Shown piece after piece: positions 10,960 through 22,033 of a stretch of DNA of 64,000 bases. The DNA is from Bactericera cockerelli (lineage: Eukaryota > Arthropoda > Insecta > Hemiptera > Triozidae), in contig CM044957.1 of NCBI GenBank assembly GCA_024516035.1, forward strand, positions 22,794,570 through 22,858,569, written 5' to 3'. The notes under the pieces were generated by a model. It ran no database searches, was not told the origin of the DNA, and worked only from the letters and a program-made list of their open reading frames with translations. Within the stretch, counting starts at the first letter, position 1, and every line of letters begins with the position of its first letter. Both the position numbers and the translations under genes were made by a program.

Positions 10960-12053
10960 CAGGGTCCGCCAAAAGGAGCCACTCGAAATATCTAGAGAAC
11001 GGATTAATTTTTTTCTAAATTCTATAACACTTGTACCATTATATCGAGGGGGAAACCTTTTCTGCTAGGTTTTGATTATTTTATCATTACCAGGGGCGGC
11101 CCCAGGGGGTCAACTTTCGAATCTTAAATAGAACCACCCTATTTGTAATACATTCCCAAAAAGTAGTTGACATTAAAAGTATTTTAAGACAAGTTTGATA
11201 TTTTTAATCAAAACAGGGAGATATCGTCCATTTCACAAGTTTCAGTAATTTTTTTTTTTTTTCAGAAGTTAATTTTTTTGTAAAAAATGTTTAACATTAT
11301 ATCTTTCTAATTGAAAGAATTAAATTTTCATACCTATTTGATACCATTAGCTTTACCAGGGGAGGTGTCAAGGGGTCATCTTTTTTTACTTATGTAAAAA
11401 CTATTCTTTAATAAGTATAATCATTGCTAAATAACTGCACTGAGTGTTGTTGTTTAATCTAAATATAAGATACCCTTGAAAACAGGGCCGGAGACTAGGA
11501 CTGCACGCGGGTTTTAGAATTTTTCACATTAATTTGAAGTAAATCCAGCCCTGTTTTTATTTTAAATTGAACAACATGAATCATAGAATTTATTTAGCAC
11601 AAATTATAGTCGAAAAGGATGGGTTTTACATTCTTTAAAAAAGTTGACCCCTTGATACCTCCCCTAGTCAAGTAATTGGTATCAAAAAGCATGAAAATTT
11701 AATTAATAAAATGGAAAAAACATGTATTTAACATTTTTTTAAAACAAAAATACAATTATTTTCTCAAATAAAAAATGAAATGTACGATCCGGACCTGTTA
11801 TGATTGAAAATTTAAACTTATCTTAAAATACTCATAATGTCAACTACTTCTCAGAAATGCATTACAAATAGGGTGGTTCTATATAAGATTTCAAAGTTGA
11901 CCTCCCCTGGGGCCACCCCTGGTAATGATAAAAAATCAAAACCTAAAAGAAAAGGTTTCCCCCTCGATATAATGGTACACCTGTTTTAGTTTTTCTCAAA
12001 ACTTAAATCCGTTCTCTAGATATTTCTAGTGGCTCTTTTTTTGGCGGACCCTG
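10960..12053. mobile_element. Near-complete foldback element, TA-flanked, about 1.1 kb
   Basis: The ends read CAGGGTCCGCCAAAAGGAGC and, inverted, CAGGGTCCGCCAAAAAAAGA, with TA just outside each (10958-10959, 12054-12055). The inverted match runs almost to the centre near 11.5 kb: GAACGGATT, CCATTATATCGAGGGGGAAA, CTAGGTTTTGAT, GGGGCGGCCCCAGGGG and others occur in both arms. No ORF; this is a Tc1/mariner-like MITE of foldback form. Confidence 0.85.
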
Positions 12054-12366
12054 TATGTTTAACCTGCTAAGGCAGCTTTGGCTATACAAAAGAAGAAAAA
12101 AAATCGCTTCGACGAACCTCGCCTCTCTTGCTGGATAGAATTTTAATTAATACATTCTTCATAAAATATGGTATGGACCTTTCATGTACAATTAGGGGAA
12201 AACAGTATTGTCCATGCAGTTTTATCCATGTTTTATTCCAGCAGATGCTGATCTATTCTTTCTATTGATTTAGATCAGGGGTCTTCAACCTGTGTCCCGC
12301 GGGCCACTTGTGGCCCGCCGAGTCATTTTTGGTGGCCCGCGAACTCATTCATGCTATTTCCTATTA

Positions 12367-12460
12367 CTTCCAGCACTAGCCGGCCAAATCCGCCGGGATT
12401 CAAACCCGGGTCTCCCACCTACAAGACTAGTGCATTGACCAACACTCAGGCATGGGAGCT
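12367..12460 (-). repeat. tRNA-derived SINE head nested in the hAT MITE
   Basis: Read on the minus strand it shows an A-box-like AGTGTTGGTCAATGCACTAG and the B-box-like GGGTTTGAATCCC (complement of 12395-12407). The fold is imperfect, so it is not a working tRNA gene. Confidence 0.55.
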
Positions 12461-12504
12461 TTTTTTATTTTAAATTTTCTAGTTTTTGTATAAAAACTAG
12501 AAAA

Positions 12505-12530
12505 CCCCCCCCCCCCCCCCCCCCCCCCCC
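12505..12530. repeat. Poly-C tract (26 C)
   Basis: An uninterrupted C run inside the hAT MITE. Length may be unreliable in the assembly. Confidence 0.85.
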
Positions 12531-12880
12531 AATTTATGTTTCTAATAGTGGCCCGCGGACTTTTTTGGAAAAGAAATATGGCCCAGAGTCTGAAAAAGGT
12601 TGAAGACCCCTGATTTACGAGTAGATCAAGGACACAAGGACATGGAAGCTAAATTGTCACTTCGTCTGCCAGACCACTTGGTAAACGGCCGTCTGGCAAC
12701 TACGATTTGATTGACTGTTTGATGGTGATATTTTGGGAAATATTTAAAGAAATATATAGGTAAGTGAATACCAACATTAAAATGATGATGGCACCAACTC
12801 ATAGAAGAGTGTAATAGAGATTATCAATAATATCATATAACTTTATGAAATTCCTACCTACTTTTATTTTATAATAACTT

Positions 12881-13165
12881 TCAATATTTATCTATTTTTA
12901 CAAAATAATATATATATTTTTTGACATTTGACTTCTGGATGGCTATGCTGATCCGTTGCTTGAGATATTCAAACAATCTTGGCTCACATGTCTGAATTTC
13001 TAGATGTTTTCCCAGATTTTTTATTGCATCATCACACAAGGGTCCTAGAGTTTCAACTGCAAACGGACCAAAAATATTATCTCTGCTGATCTGTTGGTAT
13101 TTTTCTCTCTTCCTTTGAACAGCCATTTCTGCAGTACTACCAGCAACTCTAGAGGAAGATGTGAG
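12881..13165 (-). pseudogene. Non-LTR retrotransposon Pol C-terminal fragment
   Basis: The minus-strand frame reads ...SSRVAGSTAEMAVQRKREKY, then FGPFAVETLGPLCDDAIKNL, EPRLFEYLKQRISIAIQKSN. This is the pattern seen at the C-terminus of insect LINE polyproteins (a VETLG.W block, then a short 'L.QR.SIAIQ.GN' ending). Only about 90 residues remain; no reverse transcriptase catalytic motif is in reach upstream (plus-strand right side), so it is a 5'-truncated dead copy. A captured host exon is much less likely. Confidence 0.65.
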
Positions 13166-13169
13166 CTTT

Positions 13170-15505
13170 ATAAAGAAAACATTTTCACTCTGTATACACT
13201 TACATTATAACCAATCGAAGAAAAAATGTTCCACAAAATTTATTTCCTGAATTTCAATAAAATAGAATGTGGTGAATTGGTTACCTACGTAATAAATACA
13301 AAGTGCGAGAAAGGAAAGAGATCACCTCTAAAGTCTGCTGTACCATTTGAAGAAAATCAAACTGAAAGGATTGCATTTAATATTTATTTAGTTTGCATGG
13401 AATAGAGTAAATGTTTACTTACATCCTAAGTGTATGGTGACTTAGCGCGACTATCAGGCTTCAATCTATGTCAAAATGAGTGTATGAGCGAGATACATTT
13501 TCAAGAATGAAAACTAGTGAACAGCAGGACACAAAGTATGAAAAAATCTGTACCACCAGAAGTGTCATTTTTTCGAAAAAGTGCCACTTCCAATGATAAT
13601 CGATTTGGTCGCTTAAATGGTATTTCCATAATGTATTGGATCTTTTCCTGCCCATGTTTATAAAGCACATGGGCTACGATTAAAAAAGTTGTCATTTATG
13701 TAAAATACAGAAACTATAACAGATACAGATCATTAGTGCATACACAATACACATGATTAAAAAGTACAGTCATGTTGAAAAAATATGAGATTAAAATACA
13801 AAAAATATAATGAACTTAATTAATATTAAAAAAATAAACAACAACAAAGGTTCCAAGATAATTTCAAGTTGACGCATTGTGAGAGACAAAACAGTGAGTA
13901 CTGACTACCACATTGGGTACATAACGATGTAGTCAGAACATGGGAAACTCTAATGCTAATTGTTATGGCATGGGCTAGTGCTGTAAAGAATTTTTTCATG
14001 ACTTGGGCCATTCTTTGGTATTTAACATTACTGGCCCTGATGGGAGTATTAGCTGTATGAGCAGGGTTAATTATCAATATCGGTTGAGATAATACATGTA
14101 CTATCAAGTTGGCATGTGTATATGATAAACGGTAACTAGAAATCAATCCCAAACGCACACGAAAATAACAAATAAAACGACACACACACAAAAATAATAG
14201 AGTAATTGGAAAACAGAAATTGATTGATATTCAAAATAAATATAAACTCTGGGTCCAAATGATTTTTTTTTTTCTTTTTTTTTTATTGAGGGTGCCAGTG
14301 AATTTTTGAAGCATGTCCTATAAAAACTAGATTTAGACTCATCATTACATGATGGAAATGGTCAAAACAAAGAGAAACAAAGTAAAAACGAAAATAAAAT
14401 ACACACAACAAATGATGTCAACGGAATCTCAAACCAAAAAAAGAAAATTAAAACAAACAAAACTGAAAACATACAAGATCTTAAGAACAGTTTTATAAAG
14501 CAACCGCTGGCTGTTTGTAAGCAACAAAACTAAAACACTTCCAAGTGAAACCCACCACGATCTTATTTTCTGTTTTTGATTTAGAGATTCTCAGTGTCCA
14601 TAGAAATAATCACAGCGAGAAGGGAGTGCTTCCTAGAAGAAATGAAACAGTTTGATTACAGGTATTGTCAACTAATTGGTTCAGCTTCAGGCCAAATGAA
14701 TCAATACCTAAATAGTGAATCAGATTAATTCCCTTTCAACTAAAAAAAGGCCCCTGGCAGGCTGGGAGCGCTTCGCTCTGACCACAATGAAAAGTTGGAT
14801 TCTGTGTCCTCTCAATTATACTTTTCACCAGTTAAATGTACCAAAATTCAAGTCTTTAAATTATACCGTTGTTGAGATATTCTATTTACAGACACTCGGA
14901 CCGACAGATAGACTTCTGCTATTTTTGCCATAACATAATTATTGTATATATTAATGTTCTTTTGTTTACTTAGAATGGCTAGGTACCTATATCATGTTAT
15001 GTATGAATAATCCAATCAAGGTAGACTGGTATAATAGTGGTAAAGTGGACATGTTTTTTTTTTTCCTTTCTTTCATTAACTTTGAGTTTGTATATCTATA
15101 TTGTGCTTGAACAATAAATAAAATTAAAAATGAAAATTTTGAAGCTATTTGTCTAACATTGCAAATGCCTGAAAATTCCTTGCACCGCACATATCGAACT
15201 AGTACAATACACTCGTTTCCTAATACATTTGTAAATTTTACCCTCCATAACTCATTTAATGAATTACCAACTGCAAGTCTCCGGGTTGGGGGAGATATAT
15301 TCCCTGAAACTGATGATAAATAACTTGGCAGAGAGAAAAGTCGCCACGCTGTACTATTAAAATTTTAATTTTAAACCCATGACAGTGGTGGGGGAACTTG
15401 TCATGAACGTGTTTAGCAACTCAACAGTTCATTTAGATTATTAATTTAAATTTTTATGACATGGTCATTATAAATTTTATCTTTTTTTTTAAACTGAATA
15501 AAATA
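13170..15505. other. Intergenic, no gene seen
   Basis: AT-rich sequence. Frames at 13461-13695, 13826-14191 and 14987-15190 (minus) and 14715-14933 (plus) show no motif, and their residue make-up is what AT-rich DNA gives. Confidence 0.45.
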
Positions 15506-15647
15506 CAGTCAAACCTGGGTATATTGGACTCGGATATAATAGCAACCTCTTAATCTCAGGTCCCTGCGTCACCTGTTTATGTGTAACTTCTTTATAATAG
15601 AATTTTTGCTGCTGTCCCATGGGTTCTATTATATCCAGATTCGACTG
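15506..15647. mobile_element. Small pogo/Tigger-like MITE (142 bp)
   Basis: The ends CAGTCAAACCTGGGTATATT and, inverted, CAGTCGAATCTGGATATAAT are imperfect inverted repeats, with TA on the left flank. A fragment of the same family is at about 5545-5595. Confidence 0.65.
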
Positions 15648-15841
15648 TTTTTTTTTTTTTTAAATACATACAAGAAACGTCCATTTTACTAGGAACGCTG
15701 GAAGACCTCGCTCCCTCCAAACTACCGCTGGCCTATCTTACAACGGGAAGAGTTTATTTTCATTTGATTAAAATTAAGAGTGGAGGAACAGTAATAAAAG
15801 CTTAAGTTTTAATGAAGGTTTGGTTTGGAATATTTGAATTG

Positions 15842-15869
15842 AAAAAAAAAAAAAAAAAAAAAAAAAAAA
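15842..15869. repeat. Poly-A tract (28 A)
   Basis: It is not clearly joined to a recognisable SINE or LINE body. Confidence 0.8.
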
Positions 15870-16455
15870 TGATATAAATCGAAAAGAGTCTTAGGGTTGC
15901 ATTTATGAGTTATGTATGATGTGACCCAATTATTATAATATAATCGTAAAACTGGAACTGGGACTTATTAGGCTAGCACCCCTCATATCTCATGACTTTA
16001 TAAAATAGGCAAGGCCGTCATTGATATGACTGTACAATCTGTACACACATAAAGCAAATATTATCAGACCCATTTAAATTTTACAGATGGGTGATGGAGA
16101 ATCACTAGATCCTAGGATACCTGAGACGTGTTTTCACTTACCCATATTGACTAGGAAGTACGGTGGGGTAGCCTGCTCGTATCCCGGGGAAGGTGAAGCC
16201 TGGAACAGTGCAAATCAGAGTTGGATTATATTTTCATGTCCTGAACCCTACAAGAGATGAACGGTTTCATGTTTCATACGGGTTTCATTAACAGGGTTCT
16301 TAATTTTATTGTTGAGGAAAAGATGTGGTCCCGAGCAAAGTATTTTTCAGTTTTTCTCGAAGCTCCAAATGCAGTTAAAATTTAGGCTTCTCGCAAGTAC
16401 CATCAATCCAAAATGTTTTCAATAAAAATAAAGTCAATCTAAAGTTTATTTCTTT

Positions 16456-16722
16456 TCACATAGAAATTATTCTTTTCTTTTCAATAAGTAAGCAAGTAGA
16501 ATAACTGACTCCATCAAGGAGCTGAGCCGGTCCACTGAATACTTTGGGTTTAAGAAGATAGCGTACGTCCTCTACATATATGAAATAGGTTTCCTTGCGA
16601 TATTCACTACTTTCGATACTGGACGTTAAGGTTAGGACAGAAACTGTTGCACTGTTACGACTGAGACGAGGCCGGGGGTCAATGAACTTGAAGGCGAAGA
16701 TCAGGATCTCCACACTATCTCA
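16456..16722 (-). CDS. Weak candidate terminal exon, unknown product
   Basis: The minus-strand frame (about 88 codons, ending ...LLIEKKRIISM then TGA) is more GC-rich, and has more balanced codon use, than its surroundings. Readable parts are FKFIDPRPRLSRNSATVSVL and YFIYVEDVRYLLKPKVFSG. A pyrimidine stretch with AG (TTTCTTTCATACAG and, nearer, GATAG) lies upstream, and AATAAA follows a few bases after the stop. There is no recognised domain and no neighbouring exon could be linked. It may be a real last exon, a transposon remnant, or chance. Confidence 0.25.
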
Positions 16723-17014
16723 TTTTACTGTATGAAAGAAAAATAAAGAACGGAAGAGCGCTACGTGTAAAGGAAATATGTTTGTTTGAAAAATTGGAAG
16801 TTGTTCGTGGCTTATTGCAAAGCAAACCCCTGGGGTAATCAGAATAAGTAGGTATTTGCTTTATTTAGGTTATTCGAAAAGTACATTTTACTTTTTATAC
16901 AGCCTTCTTGTATTTAACTTGGATCAGGTAGGTATGGGGAAAGCTGCTGGTTTTGTGGAAGTGACAGTGCATAATATAAATTAATTGCTAGGTATGTCTA
17001 GGTACCTACAATAT

Positions 17015-17230
17015 AAATAATAATAATAAAACTCTTTAGTGGAAGGTAACCACCAGGCGAGGTTAGTGCTCAAAGCATTTTCTACCACCTAAAACTCAGA
17101 GTCTTGATGTTATGTAATCACAAATTCATGAAGATAAATTCATGCATTGGGTGGGATTCGAACCAGTGGATATTCGAACCTGGGTTACCAGGCTAGTGTG
17201 TTAACCACTTAACTACCAGTGCACGGTGTC
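17015..17230 (-). mobile_element. tRNA-derived SINE
   Basis: The minus-strand head GTGCACTGGTAGTTAAGTGG/TTAACAC (A box) and CCCAGGTTCGAATATCC (B box) is tRNA-like. The body with CCACCAGGCGAGGTTAGTGC (plus) and an ATT-rich tail (AATAATAATAATAA on the plus-strand left side) follow. The body and tail recur without the head at 44290-44400. Confidence 0.7.
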
Positions 17231-17446
17231 TTCAATATACAAGTAGTGTTGTATTCTTCAATTTGTTGACCATTGAACCATTGAAGTTCTCAAGTATGCA
17301 AGTCTGGGTCATCTCAGAACGTCTGTGGGATGAGCAAGTCTATGTATGCATTAGTAGTTGAGCTCAAGTCATATAGTAGGATTACTGAGTTTGGATGTCA
17401 GTAAATGAGCAGAGATTTAAAAACTTGGTCACCTAAAGTTAATTGA

Positions 17447-17681
17447 TTCCCTTCAGAACACCGAAGTTAAGCGACATCCAGCGAGGTTAAGACTTGGATG
17501 GGTGACCATTCAAATTCTAATTCTCGTGACGCTGGCTTTTCCCGGCCCCACTCAGGCTGGGTGAGGTCAATGTGAGTAGCAGGTTTGTGAGTTTCCTGCG
17601 AATGGAGGGTAAAACCCCCGTCGTGATATGACCATGGCAGTTGAAAGCGACGTTAAAACCCCACTTAAAAAAAAAAAAAAA
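17447..17681 (+). mobile_element. 5S-rRNA-derived SINE (SINE3 type), 5'-truncated
   Basis: It begins within the 5S-like head (TTCAGAACACCGAAGTTAAG), runs through the same body as the 7140 copy and ends in poly(A). It is flanked by a perfect 12-bp duplication AAAGTTAATTGA at 17435-17446 and 17682-17693. Confidence 0.9.
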
Positions 17682-18309
17682 AAAGTTAATTGAACGTGAA
17701 GTCTGATGCGTGCAGCAACTGCAGCATAGATAACCCCCATTATTATTAATAACTTTAAATTACAAAAAGAATGTGTAGAATGACAAATGAAATTGAAAAA
17801 CGAATTCATGGAGAGTTTATAAAACGAATAACCGCAATCAAACTTCTAACCAATCGTTTCATAACCCTGTGATTTTCGTTTTCACGTATAATTAAAATGT
17901 CAATACTTCAGGACTTGTGAAAAAACCAAAACTCATTACTACAGCGTACCTACATTTCAGTTGAACCTTGACCATGCTTCAGGTATAAATTTGATTTTAA
18001 GTTGAAGGCCAGCAACAATAAAGTTCAGGACATTTTTCAAACGAAAAAATCAAAAAGTGTAACGTTTGGTAACATTAGATTAGAAGAGATTCAAGAGATG
18101 GGAGAAAGCTCTGTGTTCTTTGAAAGCATACTCAAATACTCATTGGATTGAAACGCCTTCCGACTTATGCCATACATGCAATTTTATTAAACAACACAAA
18201 GGGATTGCAAGCAGTTTTCTTTAACCTTGGGTCAGTAGGTCAGTAAATTTTTTTCCCTATTTGCCTTCCACCCTGTATCATTCATTTGAACAAAAATATA
18301 CTTTCAGTC

Positions 18310-18600
18310 ATACACACAATACTTCCTCGTCAATAGTTCACATCGTAGACAGTAGACAAATTGACTCACTTTTCCTCACGAGAAATGTAACACAATAAAA
18401 ATAAAAATCCGATTCTGTCGGCATTCGAACTCGAGTCACCGTACTACACACTCTTGCGTACTGCGTCGTCGGAAAAGGTGACTACCACTCATTCAGCTAT
18501 TACTGTGTAAAAAATAAAAATAAAATATTTCTTTTTTTTACAAAAACGAACTTTTTGACTTCCGATTTCTAATATTAGAAATTTCTCGGAGGTAAAAAAA
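18310..18600. repeat. R1 ends and a tRNA-SINE-like head, fragmented
   Basis: ACACAATACTTCCTCGTCAA (R1 right end) is at about 18318. A minus-strand tRNA-like head with GACTCGAGTTCGAATGCC lies at about 18415-18500. The R1 palindromic end TCTAATATTAGAAATTTCTC lies near 18568. Confidence 0.5.
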
Positions 18601-18654
18601 CACTGACAATAAATTATGAAAACAATACTTCTTCTTGAGTGGTCCACATCGTAT

Positions 18655-18733
18655 TAAGCTAGTTAAGGAATAAGTTGTAAAGTGCGTGAGAGGCGACGCA
18701 GCCAATTCCTTCCAATATTTGTCAAGGAGGGTT
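18655..18733 (-). repeat. Interspersed repeat, inverted partner of 10478-10556
   Basis: TTAAGGAATAAGTTGTAAAG, TGCGTGAGAGGCGACGCAGC and TTCCAATATTTGTCAAGGAG mirror the 10478 copy. Confidence 0.7.
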
Positions 18734-18889
18734 ATTTTGGTGATTCAAAGGAGATGAAAAGTGATCCCATTTTTGAATTTTCGCTTATATCTCAAGAACA
18801 CTTTGTATGAAGTAAAATAAAAGCAAATAAAATATTTGGTAGAATTTTGATTCTAACCTACTTAGAAAAATTCCTAATTGGGAGCTCCA

Positions 18890-19490
18890 ACAATGACATT
18901 TTAAACTTTTTCTCATTGATAATGGTGTTTTACCAACACATTAAGGGGTCAATTCTCATAATTTTTTCGGTACATTAACGTTAACGCAAAAGTCCGCCAG
19001 GCGCCAATCGGAATTTCTTTTTTGCATAATTCTTTTCGATTAGGGGGCTGTATGTATGGTATAGGGGGGGTCAACTCTGGTACAATAATTATTATCGTCT
19101 TTATATCTTAGACCGCGTACACAAGAAACCTAAAATATGGATTTTGTCGGTTTTTTGTGGATTTTGGGGTCTGTCTTGTGTTATATCTCCTGTGTTTGTA
19201 AAATAAAAATACAACTTAGGTTGTGAATATGTTATTAAAAATAAACAGTTGAAGATACAAAAAAATAATGAGCGTTGTGGTAAAAAAATTAAACCCTATA
19301 AATCCAAGAGAAATTCGTCAAAAAAGTAATTGATGGAGCCGCCAGTCGGCAAAATTTCGATTTTTGATTGGCTGTTGGCGGACTTGCCGTTAACTTGAAG
19401 ATATCGAAAAATTTATGGGTCTCAACCCCACTTTAATGTATAGGTAAAACGTCATAATCAATCAAAAATAAGTTTAATGAGTTATTTTCC
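18890..19490. mobile_element. Foldback element, about 600 bp
   Basis: The left arm (GTTTTACCAACACATTAAGG, ATAATTTTTTCGGTA, GTTAACGCAAAAGTCCGCCA) is mirrored by the right arm (TGGCGGACTTGCCGTTAAC, TCGAAAAATTTATGGGTC, CTTTAATGTATAGGTAAAAC). The weaker outer match reaches about 18890 and 19490. No ORF; class unknown. Confidence 0.65.
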
Positions 19491-20160
19491 GATTAAGCAC
19501 ATTTAATAGGCTTTTTAAGGTATTTTTAGTTCCTTTTTCGTGGTTTTCATGACTGAAATAGCTATTACTGGTATACTTACAATAGAATCAGACCTTTTCT
19601 AAACATTTTTTTTTTTCGAATTGCAAATGACCCATGGGATTGTATGTTACCCACTCTTGGAATATATGATTTCCAAGCGCACTATTCTCGATACATTCCC
19701 TTTTCAAATAATTGAAAGAACCCATCGTCTCCATCGGTATTTGAACCCAAGATAATCTACGTAATACCCAACTGCAGGCACCACTAATCGCAGAATAAAT
19801 TCAAGCCCAGAAATCCTCCTAGGTAATCCAGAAGATACTCCTTCTGATATCCCGGCGGCTTTTTAAACAAATAGAAATTCCACACAGGAGAAGGAAATTT
19901 CCAGTGCCGAGGAGGATAAAGAAGAAATTGAAAGAAACGTAAATAAATATCATCTCCCTCAACCTAGAACCCAATTTATTCAAAAACTTCAATTTCAGAT
20001 TGTTCGGGTGAAGGCAAGCCCCATGTTCAATGCAACTCCTGCTTGTACCTATTTATATAATTTATTTTCTCTTCGTACAAGTGCCTTCGTTTATTTTCCC
20101 TACGAAGAAAGAAGATTTCTGCTTCAATTTAAATACAATTTGAATTGACGTTTATATAAA

Positions 20161-20217
20161 ACTAGCACACACACCCACCCAAGCCAACACACACACCCAC
20201 CCACCCACCCACACACA

Positions 20218-20269
<52 letters not shown>

Positions 20270-20580
20270 ACATAAGCACACCACACCCGCACCCAAACAC
20301 CCACCCACAGCCATACACCACACATACACACCCGAAAACACACACACATACACCTCAACACTCTCTCACACACTTATATCACAAAGCTCACATTACACCC
20401 AAACACAAACCACACCACACCACACCACACCACACCACACCACACCACACCACACCACACTCGCACCCACATACCCATACACCACACACACAAGAACACT
20501 TACACACACACCTCGACACTCAGACACACAGACATCACAGGACCCTCTCACACACACTCACACCACACACCCACACACCA
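20161..20580. repeat. Compound (CA)n and (ACACC)n microsatellite
   Basis: About 420 bp of CA-rich simple sequence with a pure (AC) run at 20220-20268 and a run of repeated CACAC-C pentamers at about 20411-20461. Cys/Val-rich frames across it are artefacts. Confidence 0.95.
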
Positions 20581-20774
20581 TCGCGGTAAATTTTAATATC
20601 CCGAGCCAAATCTACTTTAAAAGCGAGGAAATCTGTAGAAATATTGAAAAATGAAACGAACAGGCCTACATAAGTACAAATAGATAGGAAAAAGTTTGTC
20701 GGAATACGGGTTTATAGGGCTCAAATGAAATCCTGTGATGTTCTCCGACAGAAATTCCCTGCCAAGTATGCACT

Positions 20775-20980
20775 CAATACTTCCTTATGATTGGTTCACA
20801 TTGTATCCAGTTGGCAATTTTGAGATTTTATACTAAATTTTATAATAAATTAAATAAAAAGAAAATCGGTTAAGGGGTTTTCGGAGATACAAGTGATTTA
20901 GTATAAAATCTCAAAATTGCCACATGAACAATGTAAACCAACTATCAGGAAGTCTTGTGTTCATAATTGGTAGTGTATTT
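20775..20980. repeat. Palindrome made of two inverted R1 right ends
   Basis: AATACTTCCTTATGATTGGT ... GGCAATTTTGAGATTTTATA on the left is mirrored by TATAAAATCTCAAAATTGCC ... GGAAGTCTTGTGTTCATAAT on the right, about 60 bp apart. Confidence 0.75.
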
Positions 20981-20984
20981 TTCA

Positions 20985-21235
20985 TATCTTGAACTTTTAG
21001 GAACCTGGCTCCAATTTACCGGTAGGTATTTTGGGGGGGACCCGCTCGGACTAACTTTTTTAATATTCATCTTAGATGAGGGTTGTGAAATATCAAATCC
21101 AATAATTTTTAGGTGCTTTTCATGAATTTGACATCGATTTTTAGCTAACTGTTGCCGTTGAGTCATCAGTGGGGGAATTTGACTTTTTTCAAGTGATAAG
21201 GAAAGTCGTGTGGTGTCACACCAGACTAGATTTTT
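20985..21235 (-). repeat. R2 repeat, left part
   Basis: On the minus strand it starts at the GTGTGACACCACACGAC-type motif, then TTGACTCAACGGCAACAGTT-like text, the TTGGATTTGATATTTCACAA and GTCCGAGCGGGTCCCCC landmarks, and stops abruptly at the R1 palindrome next door. Confidence 0.75.
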
Positions 21236-21943
21236 TCTACAATAATCCTTTTCGCCTTTATTTTTAGACCCAAAATTATTCTTCCTTTTCTAAATTAAAA
21301 ATATATTATGTCGTAGGTACTTAGGAAATTTCAACTGTCAGTAATTATTATCAATATCTTTTCCTGAGTGTTTACTAGTGTAGGTATCGTTTGTATATCT
21401 GATCTATGGTAAATGGTACCTGCTTGAAAAATAATTATCAGGAAAGGAACTTTCAAAAAATTACTCATACCTTAAACATTTGAACACATTTTTGGATTCA
21501 GGCGTGAATGCGTAATTAATTACAATCATAATTCGTCCCTGGGAAATTCAAACACACATCCACGTTTCCTAAACTCCTGAAGGGTTTAAAAAACATTTCC
21601 CCATACGGAACGTAATTCTCCTTCTTCTCATTTCCCTGATAACGTTTTGTTTTGTGTTCTGTAAAACGAAGAACGCAATAAATACCTTTGCGATGGAAGA
21701 GAAGGGATGTCATTGGAACACTCTCTACGCTTCTGTGAGGTTAATTTGAGTAGCTGGCTTGTCAGTTTCCAAAAAATTTACTGTGCGATGAACGTAAAAA
21801 AAGATAAAAATGAAAATACTTGTATCACAGAATGGCCGAAAACCCCCATTTGCGCCATTTTGAGAAATACGAAAACTCGGTTTTATATTAAGAAAAGAAT
21901 AAAACCCCTAACATTCCCTGAAAGCTTCAGACGGGCCTAATTT

Positions 21944-21998
21944 TTTTTTGCTCTGATTTAAAATTTCATATTTCTGGACGTTTCATAACTTCCTGAAC

Positions 21999-22033
<35 letters not shown>

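Larger units (their letters stand above)
12276..12612. mobile_element. hAT-like MITE
   Basis: The terminal inverted repeats CAGGGGTCTTCAACCTG and CTTTTTCAGACTC...AGGTTGAAGACCCCTG have the CAGGG/C style of hAT elements. The internal part carries mirrored GTGGCCCGC blocks. The flanking octamers ATTTAGAT and ATTTACGA agree at only the first five positions, so the target duplication has decayed or is not exact. A tRNA-SINE-like piece and a poly-C tract are nested inside. Confidence 0.75.

Noticed and set aside
13826..14191. 121-residue minus-strand frame
   Set aside because: No recognisable domain; composition looks random and the start lies in a (TG)-like stretch.
20124..20373. Cys/Val-rich frames on the minus strand
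   Set aside because: They are translations of the (CA)n tract in two frames, not proteins.
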